A DNA stretch of 11,569 bases from Gallicola sp. Its GTDB lineage: Bacteria; Bacillota; Clostridia; Tissierellales; Peptoniphilaceae. This document shows positions 6,186 through 11,569 of the stretch, piece after piece. Both the position numbers and the translations under genes were made by a program. The stretch spans positions 1-11,569 of the forward strand of contig JAAZME010000036.1 in the NCBI GenBank assembly GCA_012798975.1, read 5' to 3'. Position 1 is the stretch's first letter. Every line of letters begins with the position of its first letter. The notes under the pieces are model-generated. The model saw only the letters and a list, made by a program, of their open reading frames with translations. It was not told the DNA's origin and did no database searches.

Positions 6186-7553
6186 TTAAATTCTTATAAA
6201 ATGAGATGCAAGTTCAAAATAGATAATTAAGCTTAATGTATCTACTACTGTTGTAATCAATGGTCCTGCCATAATCGCCGGATCCATTTTTAGTTTTTTA
6301 GCGGCTATAGGAAGTATCCCCCCTATTACTTTAGCAGCAGTAATAGTAAACATAAGCGTCACTGAAATAAGCAGGGCAATATCCATAGGGACTCTGTCAA
6401 ATAACAATACTTTAGTAAAATTCACAAGGGCAATGATGAAACCTACGAGTATACTTACTTTAAATTCTTTAAAAATGACCTTAAAAAAGTCTCTTGTATG
6501 AATTTCCCCAGTAGCAAGCCCCCGAATGATTAAGGTGGAACTTTGGGAACCTGAATTCCCCCCTGCATCCATAATCATCGGAATAAACATATTTAAGACA
6601 ATCATAGACTGAATTAAAGTATTATAATGGTTCATGATCTGGCCTGTAAAGGTGGCCGTTATCATAAGAATTAAAAGCCAAGCAACTCTGCTTTTCGCAA
6701 GTTTGAACGGGGATGTGTCCAGATATTCTTCTTCTTGTGGGATCATAGCCGCCATTCTTTGAAAGTCTTCCGTAGCTTCTTGTTCCATAACTTCTAAAAT
6801 ATCATCTACAGTAATAACTCCTGTCATTCTTCCTTCGCTGTCTACAACAGGCATTACTACGAAACCATATTTGTTAAAAACATTTGCTACGATTTCTTGA
6901 TCGTCCAGTGTATGAACAGAAATAACATCTTCATCCATCAGTTCGGAAATTTTTGTTTTCGATCGCGCGGTTATAATTCTTCTAAGGGTGACAAATCCTA
7001 GAAGTTTTTTCGTCTCATTCGTCACATAGCAGGTATAGACTGTAACTTTATCATCACCTGTCTCTTTGATGATCTCAAGGGCCTCTTCCGTCGTCATAAA
7101 TTCCTTAAGCTCTACATATTCTATGGTCATTAAAGATCCGGCAGAATCTTTTGGATACTTTAGAAATTTATTCATTAAGTTGCGTTCTTCTTCATTTGTA
7201 TTTCGAAGGATATTCTTCACAATTCCCGCCGGCATTTCTTCCATTAAGTCTACACGGTCATCAAAATACAATTCATCGATTATGTATTTGATTTCGCTGT
7301 CGGTCATCCCCTTTAAAAAACGATACTTTACATCTTTTTCCATTTTGGAAAATACTTCAACAGCATCTTCTTTTTTTAAGAGTCTAAATACGAGTATCGC
7401 TTCCGTTAAATCCAATTCTTCTATATAATCTCTTATGTCTACGGGATTATATACAGAAATCGCATTTTGCAGCCCTTCATAATCCTTTTTTATTAAAAGA
7501 TCATTCATCTTTCTATAAATCGCGCTCTCATTTCTTAAATAATTTTTATTCAA
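6186..7553 (-). CDS. mgtE: Magnesium transporter MgtE
   Basis: A Mg2+ channel/transporter of the inner membrane, about 455 residues, normal for the family. Numbering from the upstream GTG at 7562: an N-terminal helical superfamily domain (about 15-135), two CBS domains (about 140-260) that sense cytoplasmic Mg2+ and gate the pore, a plug helix, and five membrane helices (about 292-455). The pore signature PMIMDAGGNSGSQSST (328-343) and the MDPAIMAGPLITTVVD segment (426-441) are intact, including the Asp residues that line the ion path. I chose the TTG at 7553 because an almost perfect AAGGAAGTGAT site sits 8 nt (from its GGAAG core) ahead of it. GTG at 7562 is also in frame but lies inside that site. 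An in-frame ATG at 7574 is followed at once by TAA. The gene is alone in its unit, between its own promoter and terminator. Confidence 0.95.
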   Translation of the reverse strand: MNKNYLRNESAIYRKMNDLLIKKDYEGLQNAISVYNPVDIRDYIEELDLTEAILVFRLLKKEDAVEVFSKMEKDVKYRFLKGMTDSEIKYIIDELYFDDRVDLMEEMPAGIVKNILRNTNEEERNLMNKFLKYPKDSAGSLMTIEYVELKEFMTTEEALEIIKETGDDKVTVYTCYVTNETKKLLGFVTLRRIITARSKTKISELMDEDVISVHTLDDQEIVANVFNKYGFVVMPVVDSEGRMTGVITVDDILEVMEQEATEDFQRMAAMIPQEEEYLDTSPFKLAKSRVAWLLILMITATFTGQIMNHYNTLIQSMIVLNMFIPMIMDAGGNSGSQSSTLIIRGLATGEIHTRDFFKVIFKEFKVSILVGFIIALVNFTKVLLFDRVPMDIALLISVTLMFTITAAKVIGGILPIAAKKLKMDPAIMAGPLITTVVDTLSLIIYFELASHFIRI

Positions 7554-7557
7554 TTGA

Positions 7558-7568
7558 ATCACTTCCTT
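7558..7568 (-). promoter_or_regulatory. mgtE: Ribosome binding site of mgtE that favours a TTG start
   Basis: AAGGAAGTGAT differs at one base from the ideal anti-SD complement AAGGAGGTGAT. Its core is 8 nt from TTG 7553 but overlaps GTG 7562, so the site argues for the TTG start. Confidence 0.6.
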
Positions 7569-7585
7569 TTACATTTTTTTACTCC
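7569..7585 (-). promoter_or_regulatory. Start-stop element (GGAG-N7-ATG-TAA) in the mgtE leader
   Basis: On the minus strand GGAG (7585-7582) is followed after 7 nt by ATG (7574-7572) and immediately by TAA (7571-7569). The mgtE ribosome binding site begins at the next base. The ATG is in frame with mgtE, 12 nt before the GTG. It could be a regulatory minimal ORF at which an initiating/terminating ribosome masks the mgtE site, or the relic of an older start codon broken by a stop at codon 2. Both readings are inference; the sequence arrangement is directly visible. Confidence 0.45.
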
Positions 7586-7594
7586 AGTTTAAAA

Positions 7595-7610
7595 ATATTA
7601 TTAATAATAT
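7595..7610. repeat. Perfect 16-bp palindrome in the mgtE 5' leader
   Basis: ATATTATTAATAATAT reads the same on both strands and lies just downstream of the predicted mgtE transcription start, at about +7 to +22. This is a classic position for a repressor operator. It is pure A/T, so chance is not excluded in this AT-rich DNA, and as RNA it would make only a weak hairpin. Confidence 0.4.
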
Positions 7611-7623
7611 GCAACGAACCCTG

Positions 7624-7652
7624 ATTATAACAGATTCCTGTTTTTAATTCAA
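7624..7652 (-). promoter_or_regulatory. Sigma-A-type promoter of mgtE
   Basis: Minus-strand -35 TTGAAT (7652-7647), 17-bp spacer, and extended -10 TGTTATAAT with TATAAT at 7629-7624. Transcription would start near 7617, giving a leader of about 60 nt, too short for an M-box magnesium riboswitch. The -35 shares its first bases with the T-tract of the folD terminator. Confidence 0.78.
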
Positions 7653-7681
7653 AAAAACCGAGTCCTTTCAAAAGGACTCAG
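7651..7681 (-). terminator. Rho-independent terminator after folD
   Basis: GAGTCCTTT (7660-7668) pairs perfectly with AAAGGACTC (7671-7679). On the minus strand the hairpin is followed, after GG, by seven T (7657-7651). It begins about 13 nt after the folD stop and closes the gatB-folD operon. Confidence 0.92.
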
Positions 7682-7692
7682 TTTTTGATTGA

Positions 7693-8538
7693 TTATAAAC
7701 TTTTTTCTTTTGCTTGGACTACTTGATCCATCAATAAAGTAGAAGTAATTTTTCCGATTCCGTGAGTTCTAGGAGTAATTCCTGCTACATAGTCTTTTAA
7801 ATCTTCAAAGTCTGCATCTCCTGATAGTTTTCCATCAGCATCCGCACTTACTCCAACGTCCACAACGATGGAATCTGGGTTTACATAGTCTCTCGTTACA
7901 GATTTTGCTCTTCCTGTTGCAGAAACTACGATATCAGCAGCTTTTGTTACTTCTGGAAGATCTTTTGTTCTAGAGTGGCAGATTGTAACTGTTGCGTTTT
8001 CATTAAGCATCATCATAGCAAGCGGCTTTCCAAGAACCATGGAACGGCCGATAATAGCAACATTTTTGCCTTTTAAATCGATATCATAGGCTTCTAATAA
8101 TTTCATACAAGCATAAGGTGTTGCCGGCTGGAATCCGTCCGTTTCCCCTTGGAAAACTTTTGCTAAAGATTTTGAAGTCATTGCATCTACATCTTTTCTA
8201 TAGTCTAAGGATTCTTCTACTTCTTTATCATCGATATGTTTTGGCAATGGTCTAAACAGAATAACTCCTGTTACATGATCGTCGCTATTTAATTTTTCAA
8301 TTTCAGCAATTAATTCTTCTGTAGTGATTTCTGCATCTAGTAAAACTTGTTTTACTTCGATGCCGTAGATATCGCTTTTCTTAAGTAAACCTTTTTCATA
8401 AGAAATATCATTAGGATTTTCTCCAACTCTTACAATGGCTAAGCAGGGTGTATTTCCTTCTTTTGATAATTTCTCAACTCTTCCCTTGATACTTTCGTCC
8501 AGCTTTTCCGCTAGATCATCTGAATATAAAATTGTCAT
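7693..8538 (-). CDS. folD: FolD: methylene-THF dehydrogenase (cyclohydrolase activity doubtful)
   Basis: A cytoplasmic enzyme of the THF C1 pathway, 281 residues, normal length. FolD oxidises 5,10-methylene-THF with NAD(P)+ to methenyl-THF and usually also hydrolyses this to 10-formyl-THF. The dinucleotide-binding domain is clear: IGRSMVLGKPLAMMML (163-178), then TVTICHSRT (183-191), and PRTHGIGKITSTLL (256-269) near the end. In the folate site the conserved Tyr is Tyr47 and the Asp of the KDVD motif is Asp116. However, ungapped alignment puts Leu51 where the catalytic Lys of the YxxxK motif belongs, and Phe95 where the Gln of VQLPLP belongs (here ILFRPLP). These residues serve the cyclohydrolase step, so this may be a dehydrogenase-only FolD of the kind I recall from other Clostridia, needing a separate FchA. 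The gene has a perfect AGGAGG site overlapping the stop of the preceding gene and is last in the operon. Confidence 0.95.
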   Translation of the reverse strand: MTILYSDDLAEKLDESIKGRVEKLSKEGNTPCLAIVRVGENPNDISYEKGLLKKSDIYGIEVKQVLLDAEITTEELIAEIEKLNSDDHVTGVILFRPLPKHIDDKEVEESLDYRKDVDAMTSKSLAKVFQGETDGFQPATPYACMKLLEAYDIDLKGKNVAIIGRSMVLGKPLAMMMLNENATVTICHSRTKDLPEVTKAADIVVSATGRAKSVTRDYVNPDSIVVDVGVSADADGKLSGDADFEDLKDYVAGITPRTHGIGKITSTLLMDQVVQAKEKSL

Positions 8539-8548
8539 AAACTTCCTC

Positions 8549-9016
8549 CTAGAATTCTATCTTTTGTACTTCCAATGTATCTAAATCCAATATGGCAATA
8601 CTTTCTTTATCTCCGCCTCGAGCATAAGATGCGCTGCCTGGATTAAGAACTAAAATATTGTCGATCATTTCTTCGTGGTACATATGAGTATGTCCAAACA
8701 AAACTACATCCGAACCATGTTCTTTTGCATTTATCAAAAGCATATTCAGCCCTCTATAAACACCAAGGCGATGTCCATGAGAGATAAAAAAGGATTTCCC
8801 TTCTATGGTTGTGTATAACTCTTCCGGTTCTGTATAGGCTAAATAGTCGTTGTTTCCTTTTACAATTATAAGGGGAATATTTGTTAATTCACTTAATATC
8901 TTACCGTCTTCAACAAAATCGCCCAAATGAATAATATAACTAAGATCTAATTCCTTTAAAGGTTCAATCAAATGATCATATTTGCCATGGGTGTCGGCGA
9001 TGACTGCTACTTTCAT
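8549..9016 (-). CDS. YfcE/MJ0936-type metallophosphoesterase
   Basis: A 155-residue single-domain calcineurin-like phosphoesterase with the whole two-metal site: ADTHG (7-11, Asp8 and His10), HLGD (30-33), GNND (54-57), SHGH (79-82), FGHTH (107-111) and NPGS (125-128). Relatives hydrolyse phosphodiesters such as bis-pNPP and some cyclic nucleotides in vitro; the natural substrate is generally unknown. Its ATG overlaps the rdgB stop (ATGA, 4 nt), with GAGGAG about 9 nt upstream inside rdgB. The rdgB-phosphoesterase pairing is common in Firmicutes and suggests a nucleotide or nucleic-acid house-cleaning role, which remains inference. Confidence 0.92.
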   Translation of the reverse strand: MKVAVIADTHGKYDHLIEPLKELDLSYIIHLGDFVEDGKILSELTNIPLIIVKGNNDYLAYTEPEELYTTIEGKSFFISHGHRLGVYRGLNMLLINAKEHGSDVVLFGHTHMYHEEMIDNILVLNPGSASYARGGDKESIAILDLDTLEVQKIEF

Positions 9017-9603
9017 CCTTTATACTCCTCTAATAATATTCGAAGCTGATTCAACGCTTTTGCTCGATGGCTTAGTTTGTTTTTCTCTTCATCGCTCATT
9101 TCGGCAAAGGTTCTGCTTTCCCCCTGAGGAGTAAACAGGCAATCGTAACCAAAACCGTTATCTCCCGCTTCTTCTCTATTTATAGTACCATAACAGCGCC
9201 CTTTTGCAAAAGTTTCATGGCCTTTCGAATCGATAAAACAGACAACCGTTTCAAAGCAGGCTTTTCTGTTATGGATATCCTTTAATTCATCTAACAGTTT
9301 TTCTCTATTAGCACTATCATTTCCATCCATTCCCGCGTATCTGGCGGAACGGACACCAGGAGCTCCATTTAAAGCTTCTACAAATAGTCCTGTATCGTCT
9401 GCGATTACAGGAATCTCCTTGATGGCATAGATAGCCTTCGCTTTTATCAAAGCATTTTCTTCAAGGGTAGAACCATTTTCTTCGGGATCAATATCGATTC
9501 CGGCATCGTCTTTCGTTAAGATATCAATATCCAGATTCGATAAAATCTCTTTCATTTCTCGAACTTTCCCTTTATTATGGGTCGCAAGAATAATTTTTTT
9601 CAT
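9013..9603 (-). CDS. rdgB: XTP/dITP diphosphatase (RdgB/HAM1 family)
   Basis: A cytoplasmic nucleoside triphosphate pyrophosphatase that removes XTP, ITP and dITP from the pool by cutting them to the monophosphate and pyrophosphate, preventing mis-incorporation. It has 196 residues, normal for the family. Seen: ATHNKGKVREM (7-17) for phosphate binding, the substrate-specific IADDTGLFVEAL (67-78) with catalytic-site Asp69/Asp70, APGVRSARYAG (81-91), GFGYDCLF (150-157) and FAEMSDEEKNKLSHRAKAL (166-184). The usual GFGYDP motif has Cys155 instead of Pro, a mild oddity. The ATG follows directly on the TAA of the AIR-synthase-like gene, with AGGTGAT in that gene's last codons, so the two are translationally coupled. 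Confidence 0.97.
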   Translation of the reverse strand: MKKIILATHNKGKVREMKEILSNLDIDILTKDDAGIDIDPEENGSTLEENALIKAKAIYAIKEIPVIADDTGLFVEALNGAPGVRSARYAGMDGNDSANREKLLDELKDIHNRKACFETVVCFIDSKGHETFAKGRCYGTINREEAGDNGFGYDCLFTPQGESRTFAEMSDEEKNKLSHRAKALNQLRILLEEYKG

Positions 9604-10575
9604 TTATATCACCTTGTATAGTTCATCTGCATAGGGAGGAAGGATTCTTTCTGAAACTCCATCTGTTATAATTATCGGTTCGTCCCCTTTGACAACCCCT
9701 ATCTTTGTTAACTTAATATTTGAGCCTTCGAACTTTTTTTCTAAAGATCCATCAGAAGAAATTATCAGCATAGAACCGCTGGAAATAAGACGAAATGGTT
9801 TAATATTAAAATAATCGCAGATTTTTTTGGTAACCTCCAGCACAGGTACATTTTCACAGACAATTTCAATGCCTTTTTTTATTCCCTGATACGCTTCATA
9901 TACGGCACCTAAGAGACCGCCTTCTGTTACATCATGCATATAAGACAAATCTTTATTCTTGGCATATTTTGCATCATCTTGCACAGAGATCCATTTTAAT
10001 AAGCCCTTTGCATAATCAAGTTCCTCTTGAGTCATGACGTTTTTGAGTTCTTCCTCTTTGTCATGGGCAAGGATTGCTGTTCCCTCTATTCCAATATATT
10101 TTGATACGTAAACAGAATCCCCCTCTTGGATTTTATCCGCTGGAATCTGATCTTTTTTATCGAGTATACCAATAGAGGTAGAAGACAAGACAAATCGGTT
10201 AACTGCATCCGTAATTTCTGTATGTCCCCCTATAATTTCAATTTCCAGTTCTTCGGCTCTCTTAGAAGCATCTGCCATGATTTCTCTAATATCTTGGGGT
10301 GTTGTTCCTTCAGGAGCCAGTATTGTCAATAAAACCCCGATATTTTCCGCACCTGAAGTGGAGGTGTCGTTTACTGAGATGTCTACAGCTAAAGAACCGA
10401 TATTTTCCTTTGCACCTGTAATGGGATCTGTGGATAGAACACAGATCTTCTCACCAAAGTCGATCTGTGTCGTGTCCAGTCCCACCCCGGCGCCTACTAA
10501 AACTTCTTTTCGATGGAAGGAAATAGATTGTAATATATCCTGAAGAGTTTCATTTTCTAATTTGCCAGTCGCCAT
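9604..10575 (-). CDS. AIR synthase-like (PurM/HypE fold) protein of unknown substrate
   Basis: A 323-residue protein of the PurM/ThiL/HypE/SelD ATP-binding superfamily. The N-terminal AIRS domain (about 25-140) shows STDPITG (48-54), the Asp-rich VDISVNDTSTSGAE stretch (64-77) and EIIGGHTEITD (113-123). The C-terminal domain (about 150-315) shows MHDVTEGGLLGAVYEA (213-228), where HypE/PurM proteins have their glycine-rich phosphate-binding segment. This suggests ATP-dependent activation of a small molecule or carboxamide. It is often named hydrogenase maturation factor HypE, but the C-terminal Cys that HypE needs to carry the cyano group is absent (it ends in LYKVI) and no other hyp gene is here. 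It lies 11 nt after gatB and touches rdgB, a housekeeping context. The start is ATG with a modest GGATG site. Confidence 0.82.
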   Translation of the reverse strand: MATGKLENETLQDILQSISFHRKEVLVGAGVGLDTTQIDFGEKICVLSTDPITGAKENIGSLAVDISVNDTSTSGAENIGVLLTILAPEGTTPQDIREIMADASKRAEELEIEIIGGHTEITDAVNRFVLSSTSIGILDKKDQIPADKIQEGDSVYVSKYIGIEGTAILAHDKEEELKNVMTQEELDYAKGLLKWISVQDDAKYAKNKDLSYMHDVTEGGLLGAVYEAYQGIKKGIEIVCENVPVLEVTKKICDYFNIKPFRLISSGSMLIISSDGSLEKKFEGSNIKLTKIGVVKGDEPIIITDGVSERILPPYADELYKVI

Positions 10576-10586
10576 ATTTACACATC

Positions 10587-11569
10587 CTACATCTTGTTTA
10601 TATTTTCGCGTAATAATTCGTTGAATTTCTGCGGATTCCCTTTTCCTTTAGAAGCTTTCATACATTGTCCAACAAGGAAACCTAGAGCTCTGTCTTTTCC
10701 ATTTTTAATATCTTCTATGGACTGAAGGTTATCAGAAAGAACTTTTTCTACAATTTCATTTAATGCAGAATCGTCTGTAATTTGAATAAGTCCTTTTTCT
10801 TTCACATAATCCGTTGGTTCCACACCTTCTTCAAACATAGCTCTTAAAACTTTTTTTGCAGTATTATTGTTTATTTTTCCATCTTTTACGAGGAATAATA
10901 GATCTGCTAATTGTTTTGGAGAAATTTCGATCGTTTCGAAACTTTTCTCTTCTTCATTAAGTCTTCTAGAAACATCTGAAAGAATCCAGTTGCTTGCAAG
11001 TCTTGGATCTTTTACGAGCTCTGCTGTCTGCTCAAAATAATCAGCAGCTGCTTTAGAACGCGTTAAAATATCTGCATCATATTCATCGATCTTATATTCG
11101 GTAATAAATCGGTTCATTTTTTCATGAGGAAGTTCTGGAAGTTCGCTTTCGATTTTATCGATGAAGGATTGTTCCAAGGAGACAAAAGGAATATCTCCTT
11201 CTACTGAAAAACGATAATCATTCCCTTCTTCTTTTCTTCTCATCACTTCTGTGTGTCCTGGGTCTTCTACCCATCTTCTTGTTTCTTTATGTCCGATTTC
11301 GCCTTCTTCAGCCATCTTAAAATGGCGTCTTGTTTCGTATTCGATTGCTTTTTCAACAGCTCTGAACGAGTTCATGTTTTTTATTTCAGATATCTTCGTT
11401 TTAAATCCCTTTTCTTTATCGACGACATTTAAGTTGCAGTCGCATCGAAGAGATCCTTCTTCCATCTTCACATCTGAAATACCTAGATACTTAATACGTT
11501 CTTTTAAGATATCTAGAAATTGTCTAGCCTCTTCTGCACTTTCCATATCCGGTTCTGTTACAATCTCAA
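10587..11569 (-). CDS. gatB: Aspartyl/glutamyl-tRNA(Asn/Gln) amidotransferase subunit B (5' end outside window)
   Basis: The frame is open through the right edge; the first visible codons give EIVTEPDMESAEEARQFL, an internal GatB motif, so the roughly 150 N-terminal residues lie outside and the ATG at 11546 is not the start. About 326 residues are visible. GatB is the kinase/transamidation subunit of GatCAB, which converts Glu-tRNA(Gln) or Asp-tRNA(Asn) to the amide form. The end of the catalytic cradle domain shows GSLRCDCNLNV and EIKNMNSFRAVEKAIEYE, then TRRWVEDPGHTEVMRRKEEG. The helical and YqeY-like tail domains (NWILSDVSRRLNEE to LVGQCMKASKGKGNPQKFNELL) follow. The normally strongly conserved DYRYFPEPD segment reads DYRFSVEGD (11193-11219), marking a divergent branch or a second GatB copy. 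It is the first visible gene of the operon running to folD. Confidence 0.95.
   Translation of the reverse strand, partial: EIVTEPDMESAEEARQFLDILKERIKYLGISDVKMEEGSLRCDCNLNVVDKEKGFKTKISEIKNMNSFRAVEKAIEYETRRHFKMAEEGEIGHKETRRWVEDPGHTEVMRRKEEGNDYRFSVEGDIPFVSLEQSFIDKIESELPELPHEKMNRFITEYKIDEYDADILTRSKAAADYFEQTAELVKDPRLASNWILSDVSRRLNEEEKSFETIEISPKQLADLLFLVKDGKINNNTAKKVLRAMFEEGVEPTDYVKEKGLIQITDDSALNEIVEKVLSDNLQSIEDIKNGKDRALGFLVGQCMKASKGKGNPQKFNELLRENINKM

Noticed and set aside
7563..7650. M-box Mg2+ riboswitch ahead of mgtE.
   Set aside because: The leader is about 60 nt, AT-rich and without the conserved M-box stems; the only strong hairpin upstream is the folD terminator.
9604..10575. Naming this gene hypE or thiL.
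   Set aside because: No C-terminal Cys for HypE, no other hyp genes nearby, and no clear ThiL-specific motifs; only superfamily membership is supported.
10587..11546. Complete gene starting at ATG 11546.
   Set aside because: The frame stays open to the window edge and the residues before this Met (IVTEPD) are conserved GatB sequence, so the gene is only cut by the window.

Overview
The window is A+T-rich DNA from a low-GC Gram-positive bacterium, most likely an anaerobic member of the Clostridia. Grounds: the GatCAB route of tRNA amidation, strong AGGAGG-type ribosome binding sites, compact operons closed by hairpin/T-tract terminators, and cobamide methyl-transfer genes together with a clostridial-type FolD. 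The gene set fits an acetogen or methylotroph using tetrahydrofolate (THF) C1 chemistry, but the species cannot be named from the sequence. All genes are on the minus strand, so transcription runs from high to low coordinates. I saw no tRNA, rRNA, insertion sequence, CRISPR array or origin.

In transcription order, the right end (11569 to 7651) is a housekeeping operon: the 3' part of gatB, an AIR-synthase-like (HypE/PurM-fold) protein, the house-cleaning pyrophosphatase rdgB, a small YfcE-type phosphoesterase and folD. Gaps are 11 nt or less (one 4-nt overlap), and a strong terminator follows folD. The FolD lacks the usual catalytic Lys and Gln of the cyclohydrolase reaction, so it may be a dehydrogenase only.

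Next is a single-gene unit for the Mg2+ transporter mgtE (7652 to 6141). It has a clear promoter, a short leader with a perfect 16-bp palindrome, and an in-frame ATG-TAA start-stop with its own ribosome binding site just ahead of the real start. After its terminator comes an OmpR-type response regulator and an overlapping membrane histidine kinase (6119 to 3988), closed by another terminator.

The left third (3936 to 1) is the most interesting part. A well-formed promoter drives four tightly packed genes: a cytoplasmic DUF4091/GH123-like protein with the Asp-Glu catalytic pair, a methyltransferase corrinoid protein, a URO-D superfamily (MtaA/CmuA-type) cobamide methyltransferase with the His-x-Cys...Cys zinc motif, and the start of a MetH-activation-domain-like protein that runs off the window. 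Spacings of 1, 0 and 12 nt indicate one functional unit. A working model is that the DUF4091 protein prepares, or is itself the substrate-specific enzyme for, a methylated (perhaps glycosidic) compound. Its methyl group would pass to the corrinoid protein and then to an acceptor such as THF, while the last gene helps reactivate oxidised corrinoid. The coupling of a glycosidase-like protein to a corrinoid methyl-transfer module is seen directly; the substrate and reaction are inference.
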